DNA of 45,831 bases from CAYRGG01 sp964423745. GTDB lineage: Bacteria; Pseudomonadota; Gammaproteobacteria; Competibacterales; Competibacteraceae. The notes beneath the pieces were generated by a model, which searched no databases, was not told the origin of the DNA, and saw nothing but the letters and a program-made list of their open reading frames with translations. Below, one piece after another: positions 16,518 through 26,859 of the stretch. The position numbers and the translations under genes were made by a program. Where the stretch lies: contig CAYRGG010000034.1 of NCBI GenBank assembly GCA_964423745.1, forward strand, positions 1 through 45,831. Reading direction: 5' to 3'. Position 1 is the first letter of the stretch. Each line of letters begins with the position of its first letter.

Positions 16518-17885
16518 ATGGAGTTAATAGTCATAGCTTGTTGCTGGATTTTAGTGTCGATCGTGAGTCTACCTATGATGTTTGTTATCTTCGAGTGCTT
16601 ACTTGGAATGCTAAAATTCACGCCCCATCAATCTCTTTCCGTACAACGTCCTAATATCGGCGTATTGATTCCTGCGCATAACGAGGAACATAAGCTTCTC
16701 GCAACACTTAAGGCTCTACATGATCAGCTTCGAGTCGAAGACAGGGTGCTAGTAATCGCCGATAATTGCTCTGACACAACGGTTCAAATCGCTTACCAGG
16801 CGGGCGCTGAAGTGCTTGAACGTCATGATCCCCTAAAACGGGGAAAGGGTTATGCATTAGCTGCTGGTATGGCGTGTTTTTCCAAAAATCCACCACCAAT
16901 AATAATAATTTTAGATGCCGACTGCAGTTTGAGTGATGGTGCTATAGATTACCTGGTCCACCAAGTTCAAACAACCGGTAAGCCTGCTCAGGCGATTTAT
17001 TTAATGCGTTCCCCTCCAGCAAACAATGCTGTACTTACCGCAGTGTCAAAGTTTGCTTTCCTAGTCAAAAATGAAGCCCGTCCCCGTGGTCTCGCCCGGT
17101 TGCGTCAACCTGTGTTACTGACTGGTACCGGCATGGCGTTTCCATGGTCGACTCTAAAAGATGTCAATCTTGCTACAGGCAATATCGTCGAAGATCTTGC
17201 CCTGGGTATTGAGCTTGCTATGAACGGACAAGGTCCTTTACTTTGCCCACAAGCACGCGTCGAGAGTGAGTTACCACCGTCCAAACAGGCTGCAGTAACG
17301 CAACGTACCCGCTGGGAACATGGTTATTTAAAAACGCTTCTTTACGAGACCCCACGATTGTTAACCAAAGGAGTCCTTAGTTTAAATCCGCAATTATTAG
17401 CGATAGGTATTGAGCTTAGCGTACCACCTCTGTCACTGCTTGTAATCCTAGCCATACTAAACGTCGCTATTCAGACAGGAATTGGTCTTATGATAGGTTA
17501 TTGGGCTCCCGCTTTGATAGCTACTGGTCAGCTTTTATCTATGGGTCTAATTCTATTTTTAGTATGGGTTCGCTTTGGCCGTCAATTGCTGACGTTTAGT
17601 GCTTTAATTTCTATTCCACGCTATATTTTATGGAAAATTCCCATCTATTTAAGGTTTATCAATCAACGTGAAACTAACTGGATCAGAACAGAACGTCAAA
17701 TTAAAAAACCCTCTCACTATGCTCAGGAAGGCGTTGCTCTGGAGGTTCCCCAGCAGTTAAGTAATGGTCCCAGAAAACTTATCAAGGAATCGAGATATGA
17801 GCATCATTATAGTTGTGCTCACGATGAGCCGGTGGGTCATGCCGTTGAGGAAACCTATTTTCTAGATTCGCTAGGGGAGCATTAG
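16518..17885 (+). CDS. GT2-family membrane glycosyltransferase
   Basis: This processive-type inverting GT-A enzyme is probably part of exopolysaccharide synthesis with its upstream neighbour. The N-terminal membrane helix (about 2-25) precedes IPAHNEEHKL, the DxD-like LDADCS, GTGMAFP, the VED motif and QRTRWEHGY (the QxxRW signature). At least two more helices lie at 290-350. SD AAGGAG is at normal spacing. The last 45 residues (VALEVPQQ onward, ending FLDSLGEH) do not look like the family tail and may come from read-through into decayed downstream sequence; another frame there opens MSIIIVVLTMSRW and stops quickly. Confidence 0.88.
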   Translation: MELIVIACCWILVSIVSLPMMFVIFECLLGMLKFTPHQSLSVQRPNIGVLIPAHNEEHKLLATLKALHDQLRVEDRVLVIADNCSDTTVQIAYQAGAEVLERHDPLKRGKGYALAAGMACFSKNPPPIIIILDADCSLSDGAIDYLVHQVQTTGKPAQAIYLMRSPPANNAVLTAVSKFAFLVKNEARPRGLARLRQPVLLTGTGMAFPWSTLKDVNLATGNIVEDLALGIELAMNGQGPLLCPQARVESELPPSKQAAVTQRTRWEHGYLKTLLYETPRLLTKGVLSLNPQLLAIGIELSVPPLSLLVILAILNVAIQTGIGLMIGYWAPALIATGQLLSMGLILFLVWVRFGRQLLTFSALISIPRYILWKIPIYLRFINQRETNWIRTERQIKKPSHYAQEGVALEVPQQLSNGPRKLIKESRYEHHYSCAHDEPVGHAVEETYFLDSLGEH

Positions 17886-18207
17886 AAATCAAGATTGAAG
17901 ATGGAGATGAATTTTCTTACTCAAGACATCTAGATCGAGAAAATAATAGTATGGTCTATTATATCATCAACTATCTATGACTATTTGAATTAGATATTAG
18001 TAAAATCAGTATGTTGGAAAAAATATTGCTAATTTTAGAATGACAAAGCAAACACTTAAGGAATTAAACACAACTCAGTTTGGAAACTTAAATTTCATTT
18101 AATTTGATTTTCAGCAGTAAATAATTGATTTTTGTATGTTGAAAATAGTTCGAAGTACTAATATCAGTAAAATGACAAGTTGAATAATTAAGTTTGTGAA
18201 CTAATAG
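17886..18207. other. AT-rich spacer ending the glycosyltransferase island
   Basis: No gene, RNA or strong terminator is visible in these 322 bp. The sequence is AT-rich with frequent stops in every frame. Both the glycosyltransferase operon (plus) and the dac gene (minus) end here. It probably marks where further polysaccharide genes were lost. Confidence 0.5.
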
Positions 18208-19437
18208 TTAACCATTTGAAGGTGCTAAGGGAAAGCAGTCAAAATGATATTGTTCAAGCACATCACATAAACCACTAGCTTCTATTTCTGTAAACCCTTT
18301 AAAAAGAGCTCGATAAAGAACTTTACCGTCTTGAGTTTTGGGTAAGATAATAGCTTGTCCAGAAGACAATATCCCCAAACTAGTTTGCACAACCTCCGAA
18401 ACCCGCTGCTTAGCCCCATCAATATGAGAAAACGCACCTACCTGTACTTTCCAATCGACTTCATCCGCATTTGAACTACCTTGATCCAAAACCGAGGTTT
18501 GCTTGGGATCGAAGGATACCAGGGTTAGACTAGCTGCTTGTGTGGGCACCATTACAGCGGGTGATGTCGGCTTTGCAATAAGCGTAATCATGGGTAATTC
18601 TACTGGAGGTGTTGACTCATTAGCCGCGAGTTGAGTAAAACCTTGATCCAAAACAACATGCATATGGGCGTCTCGCCCTTTGGCTGTATCGCCTCCAAAA
18701 ATCACACCAACAAGATGTTTGCCATCCCGTTTAACAGAAGTAACCAAATTGTAACCTGATGCCCGGATATAACCGGTTTTAATGCCATCGGCGCCGGCAT
18801 AGGTGGCCAACAAGTGGTTATGACTCCTATGGGTTTTTTTGCCAAAACGAAAAGATGTTTTCGAAAAATAATGATAATACTCAGGAAAATCCTTTTGCAG
18901 TGCCCTAGCCAATAAATACATATCCCAAGCAGTGGTAATCTGACGTGAATCCGGTAAGCCAGATGCATTGCGAAAGGTGGTTTTTTGCATTCCTAAGTGT
19001 CGGGCAGTTTGCGTCATCATACGAGCAAACTGAGATTCTGTTTTGCCCAAAGCCTCAGCAACAACAGTGGCTGCGTCATTTGCTGAGCGGGTTACTAAAG
19101 CCAGAATGATCTGTTCCACGGTAATAGTGCTACCCGCTCGCAAACCCAGTTTAGAAGGTGGACGCGCTGCTGCGCGTTTAGATACTTTGAGAGGTTGTTG
19201 AAGAGAAAGTCTTCGTTGTTTGATAGCATCGAATACAAGATACAACGTCATCATTTTTGTAAGAGATGCGGGATGTCTTGGCTGATTGGCATTGTGTTCA
19301 ATAAGAATTGTATCGGTGGCTGCATCTACCACCAGAGCTGCCTGGGGGGCTGCCCAAGCGGGCCAAAATAGGCCAGCGATGACGACTACTAAAAAAACGC
19401 TGATAGCGCGGTTTTGAGTATAAGCTGGAACCATCAC
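18208..19437 (-). CDS. D-alanyl-D-alanine carboxypeptidase (PBP5/6-like) with SPOR domain
   Basis: This periplasmic serine enzyme trims the terminal D-Ala from peptidoglycan stem peptides. Residues 10-30 form a signal peptide (cleavage near AWAA). Catalytic motifs are SLTK (Ser58, Lys61), SAN (118-120) and KTG (220-222). In place of the PBP5 membrane-anchoring C terminus there is a linker and a SPOR domain (about 330-405, with WKVQVGAF and YRALFKGF), which binds denuded glycan and usually directs proteins to the division septum. Length 409 aa. No neighbour is co-transcribed with confidence. Confidence 0.92.
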   Translation of the reverse strand: MMVPAYTQNRAISVFLVVVIAGLFWPAWAAPQAALVVDAATDTILIEHNANQPRHPASLTKMMTLYLVFDAIKQRRLSLQQPLKVSKRAAARPPSKLGLRAGSTITVEQIILALVTRSANDAATVVAEALGKTESQFARMMTQTARHLGMQKTTFRNASGLPDSRQITTAWDMYLLARALQKDFPEYYHYFSKTSFRFGKKTHRSHNHLLATYAGADGIKTGYIRASGYNLVTSVKRDGKHLVGVIFGGDTAKGRDAHMHVVLDQGFTQLAANESTPPVELPMITLIAKPTSPAVMVPTQAASLTLVSFDPKQTSVLDQGSSNADEVDWKVQVGAFSHIDGAKQRVSEVVQTSLGILSSGQAIILPKTQDGKVLYRALFKGFTEIEASGLCDVLEQYHFDCFPLAPSNG

Positions 19438-19730
19438 TATTTCCCTTTCCCTAAACCAATTTATTTTTACTTTCTGTTCAAACTCTATATATAGAATTCG
19501 ACACGATAAACCACAACAGCACGCCAGATATTTATAAACCGAGCTATTTAAATCGTATTTATAACTCTACTTATCTTTTTAAGTTAATACCAAAATTATA
19601 GGGTCAAAAAAAACGTAGTTAAATGTTAGCTAAAGTTTGAGTTCTATTGGTTGTCAACTCAATGATATTGAAGTGCTGGTGGATATGCCAAAAAATCACG
19701 CAATCCACATGCCTTATTTTGAATTTGAAT

Positions 19731-21131
19731 TCATAGCTGTACGCGATTTAAAGGCAACGGTATTGCCAGCGGTCTGTGCTGTTGGCGCATCGTCTTTAAG
19801 GTTTGGGCAATTAAAAAGGCCAATTCAAGGCTTTGCGAGGCGTTGAGGCGTGGGTCACAGTGCGTATGGTAGCGATCCGGTAGAGCCTGCTCGGTAATCG
19901 CTTGAGCGCCACCAATACATTCGGTCACGTCCTGTCCTGTCATCTCAAAGTGGACACCGCCCGGATAACTGCCTTCCGCCTGGTGAATTTCAAAAAAGTG
20001 TCGTACTTCCTTAAGAATCCGTTGAAAAGGTCGCGTCTTATAGCCATTAGAGGATTTGATGGTGTTGCCGTGCATAGGATCGCACGACCAAACCACTTTG
20101 CGACCCTCTCGTTGAACAGCCTGAATCAACGGGGGGAGGACTTTTGTCACGTTATCAACCCCCATCCGGCAAATAATGGTCAAGCGTCCCGGTTCATTGT
20201 GAGGATTAAGTATATCTATAAGTTTCAACAAGCTATCCTTGTCTATGGTTGGACCCGCTTTAACCCCCACCGGGTTAGCGATACCGCGTAAAAACTCCAC
20301 ATGAGCCCCATCGGCTTGGCGAGTACGCTCACCCACCCAAAGCAAGTGTGCAGAGGTATCATACCAGTCTCCAGTCAAACTATCCGTGCGTGTAAGCGCT
20401 TGTTCATAACCCAACAGCAGCGCTTCATGGGAGGTAAACAGTTGCGTTTCGCGAATTTGGGGTACGCTTTCGGCATTAAGTCCGCAGGCTTCCATAAAAT
20501 CCAATGTCTCAGTAATACGGTTGGCAAGATCGTGATAACGTTCGCCTTGGGGGCTAGTTGCGACAAAATCCATATTCCACCGGTGTACTTGATGGAGATC
20601 CGCATAGCCGCCTTGGGTCAGCGCCCGTAATAAATTCAAGGTGGCTGCCGCCTGGGCATAGGCGCTTAGTTGGCGATCAGGATCGGGTTGGCGGGCCTGG
20701 TGGGTAAAGTCCATGGCATTGACGATGTCGCCGCGATAAATAGGCAGTTCCAGCTCGTCCTGAACTTCAGTGGGTGCGCTACGGGGTTTCGCAAATTGCC
20801 CAGCTAAGCGACCCACCTTGATGACCGGACACGCTGCGCCAAAGGTGAGTATAACCGCCATCTGCAAAAGTACGCGTAAGGTGTCACGGATATTGGCTGT
20901 ATTAAATTCCGCAAAACTTTCTGCGCAATCTCCCCCTTGCAGAAGAAAAGCCCGCCCTTCCGCCGCCTCACCTAACTGGCTTCGCAGGGTACGCGCTTCG
21001 CCCGCGAACACTAAGGGTGGCAAAGTAGCCAAACGTTTCTCAACGGTCTGTAACGCTGTTTCGTCAGCATAAGTGGGTAACTGGACGACAGTGTGTTGTC
21101 GCCAAGAAGCGGGTGTCCAAGGGCTAGCCAT
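19731..21131 (-). CDS. Class II 3-deoxy-7-phosphoheptulonate synthase
   Basis: This enzyme condenses PEP and erythrose-4-phosphate to DAHP, committing carbon to the shikimate pathway. The 466-aa protein is the plant/actinobacterial (class II) type: LQGGDCAESF, GRLAGQFAKPRS, FLRGIANPVGVKAGPT, CRMGVDNV, VWSCDPMHGNT and THCDPRLNASQSLELAFL, which include metal ligands (Cys, His, Glu, Asp) and PEP-binding residues. It is not the AroF/G/H class I type usual in enterics. It is followed 20 bp upstream by the secretin-like gene on the same strand and lies near ppc, which draws on the same PEP pool. Confidence 0.95.
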   Translation of the reverse strand: MASPWTPASWRQHTVVQLPTYADETALQTVEKRLATLPPLVFAGEARTLRSQLGEAAEGRAFLLQGGDCAESFAEFNTANIRDTLRVLLQMAVILTFGAACPVIKVGRLAGQFAKPRSAPTEVQDELELPIYRGDIVNAMDFTHQARQPDPDRQLSAYAQAAATLNLLRALTQGGYADLHQVHRWNMDFVATSPQGERYHDLANRITETLDFMEACGLNAESVPQIRETQLFTSHEALLLGYEQALTRTDSLTGDWYDTSAHLLWVGERTRQADGAHVEFLRGIANPVGVKAGPTIDKDSLLKLIDILNPHNEPGRLTIICRMGVDNVTKVLPPLIQAVQREGRKVVWSCDPMHGNTIKSSNGYKTRPFQRILKEVRHFFEIHQAEGSYPGGVHFEMTGQDVTECIGGAQAITEQALPDRYHTHCDPRLNASQSLELAFLIAQTLKTMRQQHRPLAIPLPLNRVQL

Positions 21132-21151
21132 CGATGAGTCTCCTAATTAAT

Positions 21152-22015
21152 TTACTGGAGTCGGTCTATCTTTACTAAGATTCGTCGGTTAGTCTGATCT
21201 ATGCGCTGGGTAGAGCGTACTATGGCTTGGTCGTTGCGTTGGTTCTGAACGTCTAGTTTGCTCACCTCAAGCCATTCGCCGAGTCGCCCGGTGACGGTTG
21301 TCGCTACCTGTTGTTTGGTGATGCGACCACCGGCCTGCGCACTCTCCTGGGCTCGGTGTGGAGCAATTTCCAAGGTTACCCAGTCCCCATGGACTTGAGG
21401 TCGCACATAAAAACCGCTGGTAACGGGTTTAGACCCTATAGCATAATTGTTGGAATAGTGGCCATTGGAATTTGAGTAAACAGGGTTATCTATAGCAACC
21501 TGTTCGGCATAGGGTATTGTCTCGCCCACTTGCAAGAATGCTTCGCTGCCGTTCAAAACCTGGATCTGCTGATGTAGATTGTCGCCACGCTGAGCGGTGC
21601 GTTTTTCCAACTCGACATCAACTCTTTGCTGTTTATTATCGATGACCGACGGGTCGCTGCCAAGGGATACATTCTTTGAAACGCTGACTGTTTGTTGTTG
21701 GTCTTGGTCTTCATAAATCTGCTGAACACTAATGAGAAGACGCTGCCGGGGGGTGTCTAGTTGCTTTAGCAAAGTTCGGATTTGGGTAAGTCGATCCGGT
21801 GTTGTGCGCAGGATTAACTGATTATTTCGTCCTGTCACGACGCCCGTATCACCCACCAACGGTTCAATCAGTGGAATAAGTGTTTCTGCAGGTTGATGAT
21901 TGAGGGTGATGACTTCAAGGGTTTCCGTTTCTGCGAGGGCGCTTACAACGCCTCCAAAATACATCGCTAGGCTAATAAGGATAAGGGTAACAAATCGCAA
22001 GCTTAGGTACTCCAA
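21152..22015 (-). CDS. Exported protein with secretin N-domain, short secretin-like
   Basis: The 287-residue protein has a signal peptide (hydrophobic 8-24, ending VSALAETE). Residues 33-90 form a secretin short (NolW-like, N1/N3) domain: VITLNHQPAETLIPLIEPLV, LILRTTPDRLTQIRTLLKQL, DTPRQRLLISV. The remainder resembles the start of a secretin core (QVLNGSEAFLQVGETIPY, VTLEIAPHRAQ) but is far shorter than a pore-forming secretin and has no full barrel. No other type II/IV secretion genes are nearby. It may act as a periplasmic accessory or a relic of a secretin; function unknown. Confidence 0.75.
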   Translation of the reverse strand: MEYLSLRFVTLILISLAMYFGGVVSALAETETLEVITLNHQPAETLIPLIEPLVGDTGVVTGRNNQLILRTTPDRLTQIRTLLKQLDTPRQRLLISVQQIYEDQDQQQTVSVSKNVSLGSDPSVIDNKQQRVDVELEKRTAQRGDNLHQQIQVLNGSEAFLQVGETIPYAEQVAIDNPVYSNSNGHYSNNYAIGSKPVTSGFYVRPQVHGDWVTLEIAPHRAQESAQAGGRITKQQVATTVTGRLGEWLEVSKLDVQNQRNDQAIVRSTQRIDQTNRRILVKIDRLQ

Positions 22016-22076
22016 AAAGACTATAGGTTTTTTCTGTGCTCAGAAACACACGATACTTTGACGTATTCTCTTGGAT

Positions 22077-24905
22077 TTATCCTGTATTGCGTAGGCCAGC
22101 AGCAAGGGTGTTGATGGAGCGCAGCAATGGATCTAACCAAGGACTTTCCTGGGTCTCGTCTCGCGCTGTTTGGCGATAGCGTTTAAGCAACGTAACCTGG
22201 ATATAGTTAATAGGATCAAGATAAGGATTGCGTCGCTCTAGTGACAAAACCAAGGCAGGATTATCTTCCAGCAAATGCTCCAGATTTGTAATGGACAGGA
22301 TTTGCTCACAGGTATTGTTATATTCTTTAAAAAATAGTTGATAAATGTTTTCCTCAACCTGAGAATCGAGACAAAGCCTTGCGTACTCTTTGGCTATCGT
22401 GGGTTCGGATTTATAAAGCGACATTTGCGTATTGCTCAATAAAGATTGAAAAAATGGCCACTCGCGGTACATACGTTGCAAAACCGCTAATTTTTCCGGA
22501 TCATTTTGACGCCACGCCTGTAAGGCACTGCCAATGCCATACCAACCAGAAAGGGTATGGCGTGACTGTCCCCATCCGAACATCCAGGGTATCGCTCTGA
22601 CAGAATAGCGCGATCGATCTGATTTACTTCGGTGAGTGGGTCGCGAACCAAGATTCAGCAAGCCGATTTCGTTGACAGGGGTGACTTCGTAGAAGTAATC
22701 GTTAAAACCTTCCGTATAATCAGTCAATTGCCGGTAAATGGTTTCCCCGTGCTTGGCCAACGCCTGCATGGTCTCGAGAAAGGGCGGTGGGTCTTGAGGG
22801 ACCGGTTGGATCAAGCTGACACTGGCCTTCAGCAAGCCGGTAATACCCAGAGTGAGTTCATAGATGGCGGTTTCCACGTTGCTGTATTTGAAGGACAACA
22901 CCTCGCCCTGTTCGGTGATTTTGATGGCCCCTTGAACCGTACCCGGTGGTTGCGCCAGAATGGCCTCATGGGTGGGTCCACCGCCCCGGCCCACAGTGCC
23001 GCCGCGACCATGGAATAGGCGACATTGGATATCCTGTTGCTGCGCGATGGCGACTATTTTCTTTTGCGCCTGATACAAGTTCCAGCCAGAGGCCAAGACA
23101 CCTCCGTCCTTGGTGGAATCCGAGTAACCCAACATAACTTCCTGGGTATTACCGGAAGCATTGAGTAATGCGCGATAAGCCGGTTGCTCCAGCAATTGCG
23201 CCATAACCGTCTCGATGTGGGCCAGATCTTCGATGGTTTCAAACAAGGGTGCGATGTGGATATCACAGTGCCATTGGCCATCACGGGTGCGTCCTGCCAG
23301 ACCGGCAAAACTGGCTAAGAACATAACCTCTAAAACATGGCTAGCCCGATGGGTCATGGAAATAATATAGCTGCCAAAGATACGGGGACTGATTTCTTGG
23401 CTGAGGTTGGCCATGACTTGAAAGACGGCGAGACTTTCCTGGGTCGCGGGACTCCATTGAGTACAATAAAGCAGCGGTGTACCCGGGTGGGATAGCAGCT
23501 CATCCAGCAATGCAAGCCGTTGTTCTTCCGAGAGGCTCCCGTAGTCAGGTAGGTTAGGCGCGTTGGCCAATATTTCCGTCACAGCTTCTGTATGACGTCC
23601 CGATTCCTGGCGAATGTCGAGACTCGCCAAATAAAATCCAAAACCTTCGGCGAGGCGAATCAAATCCTTCAATTCCGCCTCGGCGATATTGCCATCACCA
23701 TGGCCTAGGAGGGAATCCCGGATGAGATAAAGATCTTCCAAAAACGCTTGTTCAGACGAATAACCTGAAAAAGGTTGCACCTTGGGAGTGCCGTCAAGGC
23801 GACCTTGAACCGTGCGCAAATTAGCGGTTAGCCGGTGATACATGAGGTAAAGTTTGCGCCGATAAGGTTCCTGGGCATAATGCCGTCCCGGCGTTTGTTG
23901 AAACACGCTTCGACAAAATTCAGGATCAGCGTCAAGACTTGCGCTAAAGGCGGGTGACGGCGTGACTAACGAGCTGGAATAGGTTAACAATTGACCTAAG
24001 TTTTCTACCCGGCGCAGGTATTCTTGCAGGATCTCTCGGCACTGTAAGCGGGCAGCCAGGATGGTGGTTTCCGGTTTGACATTAGGATTACCATCCCGGT
24101 CACCCCCAATCCAAGAACCAAAGCGCAGAAAACTGGGCACTTGAATCGCCGTTTTGCCCCCTTCAGCCTGGTAGACGGTATCGATAGCTCGTTCCAAATT
24201 ACGATAGAGGGTAGGGACTGCTTGGAAAATCGAGGCCCGGAAATAGTATAGACCAAGCCGAATTTCATCGCGGACGCGGGGTTTGTTAACGCGCACTTCA
24301 TCGGTTTTCCAAAGCACCTGGATTTGGCTGCGCAGTTGATCCACCACTTCCCCTTGCTGATATTTATTCAGATGAGCGTTACTTAAGTATTCGCCGGTAA
24401 CGAAAAGTCGCCGCAAGGCGCCCATGATGACCCGTCTTTTGGCTTCTGTTGGATGTGCCGTAAAAACAGGGGTAAAACAGAGGTTATCGAATAGGGTCTG
24501 CAATTGCGCCGCACTGATGCCTGCTTCGTGAAAACTCCTTAAGGTATCGTCAAACGAGCCCCGCCAGAGAGGTTTACCCCGGCTGACTTGGGCGCGGCGC
24601 GCCTGATGTTTTGATTCTTCTTCAGCGATATTAGCCAAACTAAAATAAATGTTAAAGGCCCGTAAGACATGGGTAGCAGTCTCCGGGTTAAGGGCTTCGA
24701 TGAGACGCATTAACTGTTCGCGTTTATGGGAAGGTGATGAGATTTTTTCCTGGCGCAAGGCAATAAAACCCTTGCGCAACGTCTCCACGGCTTCCAATAC
24801 CTTACCCCCTTCCTGATCCCGCAGGACTTCGCCAAGCAGTTGACCAAACAATTTCACTCGACTGCGCAACCCTTTATCAAAGGTTGCAACTAATTCGTTG
24901 CCCAT
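22077..24905 (-). CDS. ppc: Phosphoenolpyruvate carboxylase
   Basis: This enzyme carboxylates PEP with bicarbonate to oxaloacetate, the anaplerotic entry to the TCA cycle. The 942-aa protein carries the catalytic His in FTAHPTEAKRR, GGDRDGNPNV, the signature GYSDSTKDGG, the loop FHGRGGTVGRGGGPTHEAI, and the conserved C-terminal NTG. Length and motifs are complete. It is divergent from pgi across a 270-bp region that must hold both promoters. Confidence 0.98.
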   Translation of the reverse strand: MGNELVATFDKGLRSRVKLFGQLLGEVLRDQEGGKVLEAVETLRKGFIALRQEKISSPSHKREQLMRLIEALNPETATHVLRAFNIYFSLANIAEEESKHQARRAQVSRGKPLWRGSFDDTLRSFHEAGISAAQLQTLFDNLCFTPVFTAHPTEAKRRVIMGALRRLFVTGEYLSNAHLNKYQQGEVVDQLRSQIQVLWKTDEVRVNKPRVRDEIRLGLYYFRASIFQAVPTLYRNLERAIDTVYQAEGGKTAIQVPSFLRFGSWIGGDRDGNPNVKPETTILAARLQCREILQEYLRRVENLGQLLTYSSSLVTPSPAFSASLDADPEFCRSVFQQTPGRHYAQEPYRRKLYLMYHRLTANLRTVQGRLDGTPKVQPFSGYSSEQAFLEDLYLIRDSLLGHGDGNIAEAELKDLIRLAEGFGFYLASLDIRQESGRHTEAVTEILANAPNLPDYGSLSEEQRLALLDELLSHPGTPLLYCTQWSPATQESLAVFQVMANLSQEISPRIFGSYIISMTHRASHVLEVMFLASFAGLAGRTRDGQWHCDIHIAPLFETIEDLAHIETVMAQLLEQPAYRALLNASGNTQEVMLGYSDSTKDGGVLASGWNLYQAQKKIVAIAQQQDIQCRLFHGRGGTVGRGGGPTHEAILAQPPGTVQGAIKITEQGEVLSFKYSNVETAIYELTLGITGLLKASVSLIQPVPQDPPPFLETMQALAKHGETIYRQLTDYTEGFNDYFYEVTPVNEIGLLNLGSRPTHRSKSDRSRYSVRAIPWMFGWGQSRHTLSGWYGIGSALQAWRQNDPEKLAVLQRMYREWPFFQSLLSNTQMSLYKSEPTIAKEYARLCLDSQVEENIYQLFFKEYNNTCEQILSITNLEHLLEDNPALVLSLERRNPYLDPINYIQVTLLKRYRQTARDETQESPWLDPLLRSINTLAAGLRNTG

Positions 24906-25178
24906 AGAATACCTATCGCTCTATATGATGTATGAGTAAGTAAGAGATGTTTTTCGCAAAGCTTGCATCTTTGCAAATTATCTTAGCAATCTACTAAGGT
25001 CATAAAAACGATCGTCTGAAAAGCAAAAATTTTGCATCTAGCTCTCGCAAACCCCCTAGGCAGAGATTACTGTTAGACTTTACCATGATGATTCGTCATA
25101 GTTATGACAACCAACAACAGGCCGCAGGCGTTGCCTCGGCGCATCCCTTGTTCACGCACCAGCAAGGACTAAATTTTT

Positions 25179-26822
25179 ATGTCAGTTCCTACCACATTGC
25201 CCGCATGGCAAACGTTGCAAGCCCATTACACCCATATCGCAGACATGCCTATGCGCGATTTATTCGCGACAGATAACCGTCGATTTGCCCGGTTTTCTAG
25301 AAGGTTTAGTGACGATATCTTGGTGGATTTTTCCAAAAATCGCATCACTGAAGAGACCCTCAACCTGCTGGTTGAGTTGGCCCAGCAAGCGGATGTGCCC
25401 GCTTGGATTCAGCGCATGTTCAATGGGGAACCTATTAATCATACGGAGCATCGAGCTGTTTTGCATGTGGCGTTACGTAACCGCAGCGGTAGGCCGATCC
25501 ATGTGGATGGCGAGGATGTGATGCCCGCCGTCAACCACGTATTGGATAAGATGCGCCATTTCTCCGAGCAGGTGCGCAGTGGTGGTTGGGTAGGCTACAC
25601 TAAAAAGCGCATTCGCACTGTCGTGAACATCGGTATCGGGGGTTCTGATTTGGGTCCTAAGATGGTGTGTGAGGCGTTGATGCCCTATGCAGATGCAAAT
25701 CTGCACATGCACTTTGTGTCTAACGTGGATGGTTCCCATATTAGCCATGTATTGGCCCAGTGTGACCCGGAAACCACCCTGTTTATCATCGCTTCGAAAA
25801 CCTTCACCACTCAGGAAACCATGACCAATGCCCATACGGCGCGAGCCTGGTTGGTAGCGGCCCTGCAAGATGAAGCCGCCATCGCTAGCCACTTTGTGGC
25901 GGTGTCCACCAACACGGAAAAGGTGCGGGCTTTCGGCATCGATACGACGAATATGTTCGAGTTCTGGGACTGGGTAGGTGGCCGCTATTCTTTATGGTCA
26001 GCCATTGGATTACCTATTGCCGTATATGTGGGTATGGAGCATTTCACAGCGCTTTTGGAAGGCGCCCATAAGATGGACGAACATGTCCGCACTACACCTC
26101 TGGAAGATAATTTACCGGTCATTCTTGCACTGTTGGGCATTTGGTACGCTAACTTTTTTAAGATCGAAAGCTACGCCATGTTGATTTATGATGAGCATCT
26201 GCGCTCTTTACCCAGTTATTTGCAACAGCTGGATATGGAGAGCAACGGTAAACGCGTGGATCGGCAGGGGCAGTTGGTGGCCCATGACACTGGTCCTATC
26301 CTTTGGGGGGGATTAGGTAATAACGGGCAACACGCTTTTTATCAGTTATTACATCAGGGTACTCGTCTCGTACCCGCGGATTTTTTGGCGCCCGTCAACA
26401 CTCACGATCCCATCGGGGATCATCACGCTATTTTGTTAGCCAATTGTTTTGCCCAAGCAGAAGCGTTGATGATGGGAAAAACAGAGCAACAGGCGCGTAC
26501 AGAACTAGAGGCTCAAGGTAAAACAGGCGAAGCGCTCGATAAATTGCTCCCGAATAAAATTTTTCCGGGTAATCGGCCCAGTAATACCATTTTGTATCGT
26601 CGTTTAACGCCTACCACCTTGGGCAGTTTGATCGCTCTTTATGAACACAAGGTTTTTGTACAAGGCGTGATTTGGAATATTAACTCCTTTGACCAATGGG
26701 GAGTAGAATTGGGTAAGCAATTGGCGAATGCTATTTTGCCTGAATTAAAAGGCGATAAACCGGCCGGTGAACATGATGTATCGACGCTGGGATTGTTGGA
26801 TTTCTATCGAGAAAAAGAATAA
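25179..26822 (+). CDS. pgi: Glucose-6-phosphate isomerase
   Basis: Pgi interconverts glucose-6-phosphate and fructose-6-phosphate. The 547-aa sequence has GIGGSDLGPKM, TFTTQETM, the signature FWDWVGGRYSLWSAIGL, the catalytic Glu in QQLDMESNGKRV and the His/Lys region near the C terminus (GVELGKQLA). The ATG at 25179 follows AAGGA. The cytidylate-kinase-like gene begins 37 bp downstream, probably in the same transcript. Confidence 0.98.
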   Translation: MSVPTTLPAWQTLQAHYTHIADMPMRDLFATDNRRFARFSRRFSDDILVDFSKNRITEETLNLLVELAQQADVPAWIQRMFNGEPINHTEHRAVLHVALRNRSGRPIHVDGEDVMPAVNHVLDKMRHFSEQVRSGGWVGYTKKRIRTVVNIGIGGSDLGPKMVCEALMPYADANLHMHFVSNVDGSHISHVLAQCDPETTLFIIASKTFTTQETMTNAHTARAWLVAALQDEAAIASHFVAVSTNTEKVRAFGIDTTNMFEFWDWVGGRYSLWSAIGLPIAVYVGMEHFTALLEGAHKMDEHVRTTPLEDNLPVILALLGIWYANFFKIESYAMLIYDEHLRSLPSYLQQLDMESNGKRVDRQGQLVAHDTGPILWGGLGNNGQHAFYQLLHQGTRLVPADFLAPVNTHDPIGDHHAILLANCFAQAEALMMGKTEQQARTELEAQGKTGEALDKLLPNKIFPGNRPSNTILYRRLTPTTLGSLIALYEHKVFVQGVIWNINSFDQWGVELGKQLANAILPELKGDKPAGEHDVSTLGLLDFYREKE

Positions 26823-26859
26823 AGCGCCGTCTTTGTTTGCTAGCAGAGGAGATTAAGCC

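Noticed and set aside
19637..19846. 69-aa plus-strand frame near the DAHP synthase 3' end
   Set aside because: About half of it is the antisense of the aroG-type gene, and it has no SD or known motif.
25085..25276. 63-aa frame overlapping the pgi start
   Set aside because: It overlaps the conserved N terminus of Pgi in another frame and shows no protein family features.
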